From Caecibacter massiliensis (lineage in GTDB: Bacteria; Bacillota; Negativicutes; Veillonellales; Megasphaeraceae), in contig LT608311.1 in the NCBI GenBank assembly GCA_900095875.1, positions 2,388,774 through 2,452,773 on the forward strand: a stretch of DNA of 64,000 nt. The letters run 5' to 3'. This document shows, one piece after another, positions 43,442 to 52,233 of the stretch (its first letter is position 1; each line of letters starts with the position of its first letter). A model generated the notes under the pieces. That model searched no databases, was not told where the DNA came from, and saw only the letters and a list, made by a program, of their open reading frames with translations. A program made the translations under genes and the position numbers.

Positions 43442-43981
43442 TCAATCCTTTCCTGGTAGATGAATCTCTTCTTTCAGGCCTTTCAAAAAGGCTTCGCACG
43501 TCGGCGACAGGAGCTGGTATTTTTTCCAGGCTGCGAGACATGAGACGGTGACGGCTGGCTCCAAGGGGATAAAGACTAAATCCGGTGTCTGGAGTTGGAA
43601 GAGCTCGTCGATGCCGAGGGCACTGGTAATGCCTGTCCGGATGAGCTGGGCGGCATTGGCGATGAGGTCGAATTTTCCGACGACCTTCAAGTTTTCTGCC
43701 GTTATGCTTCCTTGTGACCACTGACGGATGTCGAAGGTTGCCGTAGCGGTCCGTGACGAGATGAGCAGGGGAATGTGGCGCAGGTATCAGCCGTGATGGT
43801 CGACAGCTGGGCCCAGGGGGTATCACGGCAGGTGACGAAGAGCTTTTTGCCCAATTCCTGCTCCAGATTGGCCATCTGCCGGGACAACGTCGGCTGTGTG
43901 ATGTGCAACATATTCGCCGCACCGGTCATATTCTGTTCCCTGGCGACGGCCAGGGAAGTATTGCAGTGTTCGTATTTCCAT
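43442..43981 (-). pseudogene. Broken LysR regulator, paralogue of the one at 29638
   Basis: The sequence starts MEIRTLQYF. An extra C at about codon 9 shifts the frame. The HTH continues AVAREQNMTGAANMLHITQPTLSRQ and ELGKKLF, then about 145 codons are missing. It resumes at DTPWAQLSTITAD, shifts frame again, and ends KVVGKFDLIANAAQLIRTG to LKEEIHLPGKD. The remaining parts closely match the intact regulator at 29638-30543. About 540 of 910 bases remain. An AGGAGG ribosome binding site is still present. Confidence 0.87.
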
Positions 43982-44087
43982 AGGTATCCTCCTGTAGGAT
44001 GGATTTTCTTTAGTATACGACTTCCAGTCATTGCCGACAAGACCGGCGTCGATGGCAAAATGACATGGAACTGTAACCGTTCTTGAG

Positions 44088-44116
44088 TTGTTGTTTTACC
44101 TTCTCCGGAGTATAAT
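44088..44116 (+). promoter_or_regulatory. Promoter of the MscS-type gene
   Basis: TTGTTG (44088-44093), 17 bases, TATAAT (44111-44116). Confidence 0.7.
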
Positions 44117-44159
44117 AAATCGTACTTTCTGATTTGTTTCTTCGGGGGAGGATTTTTTT

Positions 44160-45191
44160 ATGGATTACATTGTCAATACGTTTACCTTTGAGCTGGAACA
44201 CGGCGGGCCGCACGTGCATTTCCTGGCCTTTATTTTATTTATCATCATCGGCATCGCCATCCTGCACGGCGTCTTCCGGGGCGTCATCGAGGTATTGAGC
44301 CGCGTGACGAAAGTCCCGCGGGACAGTTGGCGCAATGTCTTCCGCTTCATGCCGACCTTGCTGGGAATCCTCCTAGGCATTCAGCTGACCAAGGATATCC
44401 TGAATCTGCCTAACTTCGTCCAAAATATCTTGTCCTATCACTATCACAGTGTCGTCATCATTACGGTGACCTTCTTCTGCGCCCATACGGTATCGTCTTT
44501 CTTAAAAGACAAGCTATCCAAGAGCGGTGATAAGGCGGCGACGACGTCCATCTTGACGACCGTCGTCGACCTTGGCGTCTACATGGTGGGCATTCTCTTC
44601 ATCCTCAGTTCTTATGGTATTTCCATTTCACCGCTCCTTACGGCTCTCGGCGCCGGCGGCCTGGCATCGGCCTTGGCCTTGCAGGATACCTTGGCCAACC
44701 TCTTTTCCGGCATTACGACGCTCGTGTCCAAACAGGTCCACATGGGCGATTATATCCGCCTGGCCAGCGGCGAAGCGGGGCGCGTCGTCGACATGAACTG
44801 GCGTAATACGACCATCCGCACGGCGACGGGGAATATGGTCATCGTTCCCAACAAGAGCATTGCCACTGCGACACTGACTAACTATGAACAGCCCTTGGCC
44901 GAATGTACCATTTCCATTCCCTTGACTATTACTTATGATAACGACCTGCAGCACGTCGAAGACGTCACCCTCGGCGTAGCCCGCCATATCCTCGACCACA
45001 GCGAGTACGGCGTCACCGGTTTCGAGCCCCTCGTACGCTATGACCAGATGGGGGAATACGGCATTTCTTTCAAAGTCGTTCTGCGTATCCGCAACATCGT
45101 CGACGAAGCCGTTCTCAAGCACCAGTTCATCAAAAGCATCTACAAGACCTACAAAAAAGAAGGCATCCATCTCCTCATCCGCCGCGACTGA
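44160..45191 (+). CDS. Small-conductance mechanosensitive channel, MscS family
   Basis: 343 residues. Several membrane helices lie in the first 165 residues (near 20-40, 60-80, 95-112, 133-160). The pore helix is the glycine/alanine-rich TALGAGGLASALALQDTLANLFSG. The cytoplasmic beta domain begins VHMGDYIRLASGEAGRVVDMNWRNTTIRT, typical of MscS. The channel opens under membrane tension during osmotic downshock. GGGGGAGG lies before the ATG. It has its own promoter and stands outside the redox island. Confidence 0.92.
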   Translation: MDYIVNTFTFELEHGGPHVHFLAFILFIIIGIAILHGVFRGVIEVLSRVTKVPRDSWRNVFRFMPTLLGILLGIQLTKDILNLPNFVQNILSYHYHSVVIITVTFFCAHTVSSFLKDKLSKSGDKAATTSILTTVVDLGVYMVGILFILSSYGISISPLLTALGAGGLASALALQDTLANLFSGITTLVSKQVHMGDYIRLASGEAGRVVDMNWRNTTIRTATGNMVIVPNKSIATATLTNYEQPLAECTISIPLTITYDNDLQHVEDVTLGVARHILDHSEYGVTGFEPLVRYDQMGEYGISFKVVLRIRNIVDEAVLKHQFIKSIYKTYKKEGIHLLIRRD

Positions 45192-45270
45192 ACAGGGGGA
45201 CTCTTGGCGGATGAGGATTATGTAGCGATGCAAAAACGCTCCTCTCATCTCCCAAAATTACCGCAACATC

Positions 45271-45298
45271 TTGACACTGTCAGATGTTGATATATGCT
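45271..45298 (+). promoter_or_regulatory. Promoter of glnS
   Basis: TTGACA (45271-45276), 16 bases, TATGCT (45293-45298). A second TACAAT at 45321 lacks a -35. Confidence 0.65.
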
Positions 45299-45365
45299 AG
45301 TGTTGAAGCGATATTTATGATACAATGTGAGAGTATTATATTGTAATAGCGAGGAGCGACACTAT

Positions 45366-47060
45366 ATGGGTACTGAAATCACTAAGAACTTTATTGAAAA
45401 TTTCATCGATGAAGATAATGCGTCGAATAAATATGGGAAGCGCGTACACACCCGTTTCCCGCCTGAACCGAATGGGTATCTGCATATCGGTCATGCCAAG
45501 TCTATCTGCCTGAATTTTGGCATTGCCAAAAAATATGGCGGTCTGACGAATCTGCGCTTTGATGATACGAATCCGTCCAAAGAAAATACAGAATTTGTTG
45601 AATCCATCAAAAAGGATGTCAAATGGCTGGGATTTGACTGGGGAGACCGCTTGTATTATACCTCAGATTATTTTGATCAAATTTATGAATATGCGGTCAA
45701 ACTGATCAAACTGGGCAAGGCCTATGTCGATGATCTGACAGGCGAACAGATTAAAGCATACCGTGGTACCTTCAATACGCCGGGAAAAGAAAGTCCGTAC
45801 CGCAACCGCAGTGTCGAAGAAAACCTGCGCCTGTTTGAAGAAATGAAGGCCGGGAAATATGCCGACGGCGAAAAGGTCCTGCGTGCCAAAATTGATATGG
45901 CAAGCCCTAATATCAACATGCGTGACCCTGTCATCTACCGTATTCTTCATGCTACTCATCACCGTACGGGTGACAAATGGTGCATTTATCCTATGTATGA
46001 TTTTGCTCATCCTGTTTCTGACGCTATTGAACGGATCACCCATTCTATCTGCACTCTCGAATTTGAAGACCATCGTCCTCTCTATGAATGGTGCATTCAG
46101 GACTGGGAAGATCCGGAAGGCCAGCTGCCCCGGCAGATTGAATTTGCCCGCCTCAATGTGACGAATCTGGTTATGAGTAAGCGCAAACTCCGCGTCCTCG
46201 TCGAAAAGGGCATTGTCAGCGGCTGGGACGATCCCCGTATGCCGACCATTGCTGGTATCCGCCGTCGCGGATTTACACCGGAATCCATCCGCGATTTCTG
46301 CGAACGCATCGGTGTGGCCAAAGCTGACAGCATGGTCGATATTTCCCTCCTTGAATACTGCATCCGCGAAGATCTGAAACTCAAGGCTCCGCGCATCATG
46401 ACTGTCATTGACCCCATCAAAGTCGTCATTACGGATTACCCCGATGGCAAAACGGAAACCATTACGGCAGAAAATAATCAGGAAAATGAAGCCATGGGTA
46501 CGCGTCAGATGACGTTCAGCAAGAATATTTATATCGACCGCAAAGATTTCATGGAAGAACCGGTAAAGAAATTCTTCCGCCTGGCTCCGGGCAAGGAAGT
46601 TCGCCTCAAATATGCATATATCATCAAATGTGAAGAAGTCATTAAAGATGAAAATGGCAATATCGTAGAAATTCACTGCAGTCATGATCCGGAAAGCATG
46701 AGCGGTACGGGCAAGAACGCCAACCGCAAAGTCAAAGGGACCCTCCACTGGGTCAATGCAGACGATGCCGTCGATGTTGAAACGAGAGTCTACGATTACC
46801 TGCTCAAGGACAGCGACAATGAAGACGAAGAAGAAACAAACAACAAGGATTTCCTCTCCCAAATTAACCCGCACAGCCTCGATGTCTATCACAGCAAAGC
46901 GGAAGCCTGCATTAAACAGTATAAAGCGGGCGACCACTTCCAGTTCCTGCGGGAAGGGTACTTTGTCATTGATCCCGATACGACAGAAGATCATATCGTC
47001 GTGAACCGTATCGTCGGCTTGCGCGATACCTGGGCTAAGATGCAGAAGAAAAATAAATAA
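45366..47060 (+). CDS. glnS: Glutaminyl-tRNA synthetase
   Basis: 564 residues, class I synthetase. [16 protein letters not shown] has the HIGH signature at residues 40-43, and the KMSKS counterpart is VMSKRKL. A Gln-type anticodon-binding beta-barrel domain follows ([16 protein letters not shown]). Many Firmicutes make Gln-tRNA by transamidation; a direct GlnRS is found in a subset including Negativicutes and clostridia. The ATG at 45366 is chosen by the GCGAGGAG upstream and by the conserved start [13 protein letters not shown]. Confidence 0.95.
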   Translation: MGTEITKNFIENFIDEDNASNKYGKRVHTRFPPEPNGYLHIGHAKSICLNFGIAKKYGGLTNLRFDDTNPSKENTEFVESIKKDVKWLGFDWGDRLYYTSDYFDQIYEYAVKLIKLGKAYVDDLTGEQIKAYRGTFNTPGKESPYRNRSVEENLRLFEEMKAGKYADGEKVLRAKIDMASPNINMRDPVIYRILHATHHRTGDKWCIYPMYDFAHPVSDAIERITHSICTLEFEDHRPLYEWCIQDWEDPEGQLPRQIEFARLNVTNLVMSKRKLRVLVEKGIVSGWDDPRMPTIAGIRRRGFTPESIRDFCERIGVAKADSMVDISLLEYCIREDLKLKAPRIMTVIDPIKVVITDYPDGKTETITAENNQENEAMGTRQMTFSKNIYIDRKDFMEEPVKKFFRLAPGKEVRLKYAYIIKCEEVIKDENGNIVEIHCSHDPESMSGTGKNANRKVKGTLHWVNADDAVDVETRVYDYLLKDSDNEDEEETNNKDFLSQINPHSLDVYHSKAEACIKQYKAGDHFQFLREGYFVIDPDTTEDHIVVNRIVGLRDTWAKMQKKNK

Positions 47061-47094
47061 GAAACAATAAGATTAAAATGAAATGAGAAAATAA

Positions 47095-47144
47095 GCCGCT
47101 TTTTTTCAGTATATTAAAATTAACTGAGAAAAGCGGCCTTTTTC
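47095..47144 (+). terminator. Intrinsic terminator after glnS
   Basis: GCCGCTTTTTTTCAGT pairs with ACTGAGAAAAGCGGC (one internal mismatch region), then CTTTTTC. Confidence 0.75.
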
Positions 47145-47216
47145 TGTCTTATCGTTGCGCTGTACCGGTAATAACGGTATAATGAAGTTCGTAGTTATTG
47201 CAGAGGAGATGTGCGT

Positions 47217-47486
47217 ATGAAAGTATTAGGTACACATAGTGTCCTGCTTTTTATTTTATTTATTGTCGTAGGCGGTATTCTGGGAGGAATCCTGGGAGAA
47301 CTGCTGTCTCATGTTAGCTTTGGCAGTCTCATGCCGCTCTTGTCCCAGCATTATGAAATATTTGATATTCAGAACGTCCATCTGAATCTGTATGTCATGC
47401 AGATTCAGTTCGGCATTCATTTTGCCCCTAATCTGCTGAGTATTCTTGGCATTATACTGGCATTTCTTATTTTCCGCCGGTTATAA
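47217..47486 (+). CDS. Small membrane protein, DUF4321-like
   Basis: 89 residues with two hydrophobic segments, LLFILFIVVGGILGGILGEL near the N-terminus and LLSILGIILAFLIFRRL at the end, and a loop between. Its size and its place directly before maf and radC match the DUF4321 family of Firmicutes; the function is unknown. GAGGAGAT lies upstream of the ATG at 47217. It is the first gene of a three-gene operon, with TATAAT near 47178. Confidence 0.75.
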   Translation: MKVLGTHSVLLFILFIVVGGILGGILGELLSHVSFGSLMPLLSQHYEIFDIQNVHLNLYVMQIQFGIHFAPNLLSILGIILAFLIFRRL

Positions 47487-47517
47487 TAGTATATAAGGAT
47501 AAGGAGGTTTTTTTATT

Positions 47518-48078
47518 ATGCTTATTCTGGCTTCCGCTTCACCGAGGCGCCGGGAATTGCTGTCTCAGATTGGGGTAGCCTATATGGTCAATCCCAGCAC
47601 CTATGAAGAAGGTGCACCTAAAAAGAAAGATCCTGCTAAATTTGTCCTGGCCCAGGCACTGGGTAAAGCCAATGATGTAGCGGCCAAATATCCGGGTCAG
47701 TGGGTACTGGGTGCCGATACGGTCGTGGCACTCGACGGGGAAATCCTGGGTAAGCCGAAGCATGAAAAAGATGCCATGCGCATGCTTCAGGAATTATCGG
47801 GCCGTAAACATTCCGTGTTCACGGGCGTAGCACTGGTGCGCGGTAAAAAGACTTATACCAAAGTCGTGGAAACCAAAGTCTGGTTCCGGAAGTTGAAAGA
47901 CAGTGAAATCAAGGACTATGTCCATTCTGGTGAACCCATGGATAAAGCCGGGGCTTATGGTATCCAGGGAAAGGCCGCTGTCTTCGTTGAAAAAGTCAAC
48001 GGTTCCTATACGAACGTAGTCGGCCTGCCGTTATCCCAGGTCTATACGCTGCTCCAGAAGGCAAAAATTATCAGATGA
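47518..48078 (+). CDS. maf: Maf-family nucleoside triphosphate pyrophosphatase
   Basis: 186 residues. The N-terminus LILASASPRRRELLSQIG is the substrate-binding start of Maf proteins. VLGADTVVALDGEILGKP carries the catalytic Asp, and GAYGIQGKAAVFVEKVNGSYTNVVGLPL ends the family core. These enzymes hydrolyse dTTP, UTP and modified pyrimidine nucleotides. AAGGAGG lies upstream. It overlaps radC by ATGA. Confidence 0.94.
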   Translation: MLILASASPRRRELLSQIGVAYMVNPSTYEEGAPKKKDPAKFVLAQALGKANDVAAKYPGQWVLGADTVVALDGEILGKPKHEKDAMRMLQELSGRKHSVFTGVALVRGKKTYTKVVETKVWFRKLKDSEIKDYVHSGEPMDKAGAYGIQGKAAVFVEKVNGSYTNVVGLPLSQVYTLLQKAKIIR

Positions 48079-48761
48079 CTTGTCTGAAAGAATTGTCATC
48101 GCGGGAAAAACCACGGGAAAAACTGATCCAGCATGGCGCCCGCCTGCTGACGGATCCAGAGCTTCTGGCCATTCTCCTGCGGACCGGTACCCGGGGCTGT
48201 TCAGTACTGGATATGGCCCGGAATTTGCTGGCGTCCCTGCCGGGAGGTAATCTGGGCTGTCTTGGCGAAATCACGCTGAGTGAATTATGCCGGATCCGCG
48301 GCATCGGCCCGGACAAGGCTGTCACTCTTTGTGCAGCCGTGGAACTCGGCCGGCGCATCGTCCGCTGCCGGGTACGCCGGGATAATCCCGATTTCAGTTC
48401 ACCTCAGGTCATTGCCGAATACGTTATGGAAGACATGCGCTTCCTACCGCAGGAACGGTTTGCCGCCGTGTACCTTTCGACGAAGAATCAGCTCCTGCGC
48501 GTCCAGACTCTGACCGTAGGGACTATTAATGCCAGCCTGGCCAAGGCAAGAGACGTGTTCCGCTACGCGCTGCAGTGTAATGCGGCCGCTGTCGTCCTGC
48601 TGCATAATCATCCCAGTGGCAATCCTGAGCCGAGTCAGGAAGATATCGATGTCACGCGCCGCCTCGTACAAGCCGGTGATGTCATGGAGATCCCAATCCT
48701 GGACCACATCATCATCGGTGACGGTGTGTTTGTCAGCCTGTGTGAGCGGGGCTACCTGTAA
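48075..48761 (+). CDS. radC: RadC family protein (JAB/MPN domain)
   Basis: 228 residues. N-terminal helix-hairpin-helix region (LSELCRIRGIGPDKAVTLCAAVELGRR), then the JAMM metalloprotease-like domain with LLHNHPSGNPEPSQEDIDVTRRL holding the His-X-His and Asp metal ligands. The old DNA-repair assignment has not held up; the biochemical role is unclear. It overlaps maf by four bases and is followed by a terminator. Confidence 0.93.
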   Translation: MTCLKELSSREKPREKLIQHGARLLTDPELLAILLRTGTRGCSVLDMARNLLASLPGGNLGCLGEITLSELCRIRGIGPDKAVTLCAAVELGRRIVRCRVRRDNPDFSSPQVIAEYVMEDMRFLPQERFAAVYLSTKNQLLRVQTLTVGTINASLAKARDVFRYALQCNAAAVVLLHNHPSGNPEPSQEDIDVTRRLVQAGDVMEIPILDHIIIGDGVFVSLCERGYL

Positions 48762-48797
48762 GATGACCAGACAATGTGTGCATATATAATATGAACC

Positions 48798-48826
48798 AGC
48801 ATCCGTTTCCGGATGCTTTTCTTTTT
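48798..48826 (+). terminator. Intrinsic terminator after radC
   Basis: AGCATCCG-TTTC-CGGATGCT followed by TTTCTTTTT. Confidence 0.85.
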
Positions 48827-48860
48827 ACAAACTTTTTTATAAAATAATAAACATTATTTC

Positions 48861-48889
48861 TTGATAAATTTATGTGACCGTGAGATAAT
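48861..48889 (+). promoter_or_regulatory. Promoter of etfBA with imperfect palindrome
   Basis: TTGATA (48861-48866), 17 bases, GATAAT (48884-48889). Between and over them lies TTATGTGACCGTGAGATAA (48870-48888), an imperfect palindrome that could be an operator. Confidence 0.6.
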
Positions 48890-48942
48890 ATATATAATAT
48901 TAATACATAAATAATTCGGCTAGACTAAAGGAGGAGTGTTGT

Positions 48943-49728
48943 ATGAATATCGTAGTACTGATTAAACAAGTACCAGCCGTTTCGGATATCCAGATTGACA
49001 GTCAGAATCATAATCTGGTCCGTATCGGGGCGCCGACGATGCTGAACCCCGTAGACAAGAATGCCATTGAGGCAGCCATTGCCATTAAAGAAGCACAGGG
49101 AGGTACAGTGACTCTGGTTTCCATGGGGACGGCTATGGCCAGTGAAGCTCTGCGGGAAGGCGTGTCCATGGGGGCCGATGGCGGCGTCCTTCTGTCCGAT
49201 GAACGCATGGCCGGGTCCGATACGCTGGCGACGGGGAAAATCCTTGCCCTGGCCATTAAAAAACTGGCGCCTGTCGATCTGGTCCTTACAGGAAAACAAT
49301 CGGCTGACGGTGATACGGGACAGATTCCGCCAGCTATTGCCGAACACCTGGGATTCAGTCTCATAACGTATGCAGAAAGCCTCACGGCAGAAGATGGGGT
49401 GATCCGGGCATCGCGGAAGAATCACGGTGGAATGGAAACAGTAGAAACGAAGCTTCCGGCAGTCTGCTCAGTCATGGAAACGATGAACGTGCCCCGTTCA
49501 CCCAGTATCCGTAACAAGATGAAAGCAAAAAAAGCCGTCTTTGATGTCTGGCGGCTGGAAGATATCGGACTCGATCCGTCTGAATCGGGCAGTGCCGGTT
49601 CGGAAACGGATGTTACCGAAGTGTTTGCGCCGGAAAAACATGCTGTCGGCATCATGATTGACGGCAATACGACAGAAGAAGCTGTCCAGAAACTGATGGC
49701 AGATATGGCAGCGAAAAAACTGATATAA
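48943..49728 (+). CDS. etfB: Electron transfer flavoprotein, beta subunit
   Basis: 261 residues. The start NIVVLIKQVPAVSDIQID, the segment NPVDKNAIEAAIAIKE and the signature GKQSADGDTGQIPPAIAEHLG are typical. EtfB with EtfA carries two flavins and, in anaerobes such as Megasphaera, can bifurcate electrons from NADH between crotonyl-CoA reduction and a low-potential acceptor. No acyl-CoA dehydrogenase gene is adjacent. The abfT-abfD pair 10 kb away makes crotonyl-CoA, so the pathways may meet. AAAGGAGGAG lies upstream. Confidence 0.95.
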   Translation: MNIVVLIKQVPAVSDIQIDSQNHNLVRIGAPTMLNPVDKNAIEAAIAIKEAQGGTVTLVSMGTAMASEALREGVSMGADGGVLLSDERMAGSDTLATGKILALAIKKLAPVDLVLTGKQSADGDTGQIPPAIAEHLGFSLITYAESLTAEDGVIRASRKNHGGMETVETKLPAVCSVMETMNVPRSPSIRNKMKAKKAVFDVWRLEDIGLDPSESGSAGSETDVTEVFAPEKHAVGIMIDGNTTEEAVQKLMADMAAKKLI

Positions 49729-49742
49729 GGAGGCGCATGGTT

Positions 49743-50747
49743 ATGGAAAAGAAACACAATATCTGGGTGTACATAGAATTAGTGGATGGGAAACCGTCAC
49801 AGCTGAGCCTTGAACTGCTGGGAAAAGGCCGGGAACTGGCAGATAGCAGAAATAAAGCCCTGATGGCTCTTCTCGTGGGTAAGGGAGCAGAAGAAGCGGC
49901 TTCTGATATTATAGGCTATGGCGCCGATGTGGCGGTCGTCGTTAACCGCGATGGGCTGGATACGTTTGATGCCTCGCAGTACACGGAAATCGTACAGCAG
50001 ATCCTGACAAAATATGAAGCCAGTGCTATGCTGATTGGCGCATCTCCTGACGGCCGTGACCTGGGTGGACGGCTCTCTGCCGCTATGAATCTGGGACTCG
50101 TTGCCGACTGCATCGATTGCCGGTACGAAGGAGACGATGACAGTCTTACCTGGATACGGCCGGCTTACACGGGAAAATTGTTCGTTAAGATTCTGACGAC
50201 GACGCGTCCCCAGCTGGCTACGATTGGTGAACGGATTTTCCGGGGCAATACGTTTGACAGCAGCCGCAGTGGAGAAGTCATCAAAGAGGACGGTCTTTCC
50301 TGTACGCGTACCGTATCCCAGAAGGTGACCGGCTTTGAAAGCCTGCCGCCGCTCGATGAAACGCTGACTATCGAAACGGCTGATTTGGTTGTCGGAGCCG
50401 GCCGGGGGGTAGGAGACGAAGACGGCCTTAAAAAGGTAGCTGCCTTTGCCGAATCCATTGGCGCGCCGCTGGGCGTTTCCAAACCGCTGGTCGATAACGG
50501 CTGGATGCCCCATGATGCACAGGTTGGCGTGACAGGCAAAAAAATAGCTCCGAAGATTTACATCGCTCTGGGAATTTCCGGTGCCATCCAGCATCAACTG
50601 GGTCTGAAAGAGGCAGAACTGATCATTGCCGTCAATACGGATCCGGACGCACCCATTTTCAAATTTGCCAATTATGGCATTGTAGGCGATTTGTTTGAAG
50701 TTATGCCTATCCTTCAGCGGGAAATCAAAAAATTGCAGGCTAAATAA
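49743..50747 (+). CDS. etfA: Electron transfer flavoprotein, alpha subunit
   Basis: 334 residues. The C-terminal FAD-binding domain is clear: DLVVGAGRGVGDEDGLKK, ESIGAPLGVSKPLVDNGWMPHDAQVGVTGK, then ALGISGAIQHQLG and AVNTDPDAPIFKFANYGIVGD. The second of two in-frame ATGs is chosen because the AGGAGG is 9 bases before it and only 3 before the first. It pairs with etfB 14 bases upstream. A terminator follows. Confidence 0.95.
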   Translation: MEKKHNIWVYIELVDGKPSQLSLELLGKGRELADSRNKALMALLVGKGAEEAASDIIGYGADVAVVVNRDGLDTFDASQYTEIVQQILTKYEASAMLIGASPDGRDLGGRLSAAMNLGLVADCIDCRYEGDDDSLTWIRPAYTGKLFVKILTTTRPQLATIGERIFRGNTFDSSRSGEVIKEDGLSCTRTVSQKVTGFESLPPLDETLTIETADLVVGAGRGVGDEDGLKKVAAFAESIGAPLGVSKPLVDNGWMPHDAQVGVTGKKIAPKIYIALGISGAIQHQLGLKEAELIIAVNTDPDAPIFKFANYGIVGDLFEVMPILQREIKKLQAK

Positions 50748-50764
50748 CGGAAACTGGATATATC

Positions 50765-50807
50765 AAGGCCGGGAAACGCTGTATTGCAGTGGTCCTGGCC
50801 TTATTTT
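50765..50807 (+). terminator. Intrinsic terminator after etfA
   Basis: AAGGCCGGGA pairs with TCCTGGCCTT (one G-U), then ATTTT. Confidence 0.75.
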
Positions 50808-50912
50808 CTGGTCTGGCTATTGCACTTCTCTAAAATATTTGCCATAATTAAAGATAATCTTAAATTTGATTTATCTTTTGTTTACCATTTTTGTATAATA
50901 TAAAGGAGTCAT

Positions 50913-52136
50913 ATGAGACCTTACGCTAAATTGTACCTGACCCGCAAAGGAGAACGGGCTGCCCGCAGCGGTCATCCCTGGGTCTATGGAGAAGAAGTGA
51001 CCCATGTTGATGGGCAGTACAAGACAGGAGACTTGGTAGATGTCCTCAGTGAAAAAGGAAAATACTTGGGAACGGGATTTGCCAATGATATTTCTAAAAT
51101 CCGGGTCCGCATCATATCACGCAATGCCAACGACCGCTTTGATGAAGCCTTCTGGCAGCGCCGTGTCCAGTATGCGTTGGCATACCGCCGGACCGTTATG
51201 GGAGAGAAAGATTTTTCCTGCTGCCGCCTTATTTTTGGTGATGCTGATGAAATGCCGGGTCTGACTGTTGACCGGTACAATGACCTGCTCGTAGCCCAAA
51301 CACTTTGCTATGGCATGGATGTCGTAAAACCGGTCATCTTCAAGGCATTGACAGACCAGCTGCGCCATATGGGTGTCATCATCCGGGGAATTTACGAACG
51401 TAACGATGTCCGCGTCCGCGAACTGGACGGGATGGAACAGTACAAGGGCTGGTACGAGACGCCCTATCTGCCGGAACCGGGCAGCGCCCTTACGACGATT
51501 GATGAGAACGGCATCTTGTATGACGTAGATGTTGAGAACGGCCAGAAGACGGGTTTTTTCCTCGATCAGAAATATAACCGCCTGGCCGTAGCCAAAATTG
51601 CCGCAGGCCATCATGTACTGGACTGTTTCACCCACACGGGAGCCTTTGCCCTCAATGCAGCCAAAGGAGGAGCGGCCAGTGTTACCGCCGTCGATATATC
51701 GGACGAAGCCGTTTCCATGACGAGGGAAAATATCCGCCGCAACGGACTGGAAGACAAGGTTACGGCAATGCAGGCCAATGTCTTTGACCTTCTGACGGAC
51801 CTGGCAGACCATAAAAACCATGACTATGATTTCATCATCCTCGATCCGCCAGCCTTCACCAAATCGGGCCATACGGTGCGCAATGCCATCCGTGGTTATA
51901 AGGAAATCAATCTGAAAGCCATGAAACTGCTGCCCCGGGGCGGGTACCTGGCTACCTGTTCGTGTTCCCATTTCATGCGCGATGATTTGTTCCGGTCCAT
52001 GCTGGCCGATGCGGCTTCCGATGCCGGTGTCCACCTGCGCCAGATTGAAGGGCGCCAGCAGTCGCCGGATCATCCTATTCTCTGGAATGTGCCGGAAACA
52101 AATTATTTGAAATTCTACTTGTTCCAGGTCGTCTGA
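50913..52136 (+). CDS. rlmI: 23S rRNA (cytosine) methyltransferase, RlmI-like
   Basis: 407 residues. An N-terminal PUA domain (KLYLTRKGERAARSGHPWVYGEEV) is followed by a central RlmI-type beta domain and a C-terminal SAM methyltransferase with VLDCFTHTGAFALNAA (SAM loop), ILDPPAFTKS and the catalytic-Cys region TCSCSHFM. E. coli RlmI methylates C1962 of 23S rRNA; a related large-subunit target is likely. AAAGGAG lies before the ATG. Single gene. Confidence 0.9.
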   Translation: MRPYAKLYLTRKGERAARSGHPWVYGEEVTHVDGQYKTGDLVDVLSEKGKYLGTGFANDISKIRVRIISRNANDRFDEAFWQRRVQYALAYRRTVMGEKDFSCCRLIFGDADEMPGLTVDRYNDLLVAQTLCYGMDVVKPVIFKALTDQLRHMGVIIRGIYERNDVRVRELDGMEQYKGWYETPYLPEPGSALTTIDENGILYDVDVENGQKTGFFLDQKYNRLAVAKIAAGHHVLDCFTHTGAFALNAAKGGAASVTAVDISDEAVSMTRENIRRNGLEDKVTAMQANVFDLLTDLADHKNHDYDFIILDPPAFTKSGHTVRNAIRGYKEINLKAMKLLPRGGYLATCSCSHFMRDDLFRSMLADAASDAGVHLRQIEGRQQSPDHPILWNVPETNYLKFYLFQVV

Positions 52137-52233
52137 CCGGCTTCAGACAAGGCTGACGCCATGGTTTAAGTATGATATAATAAAGCAGCAGATTGATTCT
52201 GCTATTACTTAATGAAATAAAGGAGAGGGTCCC

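Noticed and set aside
45663-46994. A 443-codon minus-strand frame opposite glnS
   Set aside because: A shadow of the conserved glnS coding sequence.
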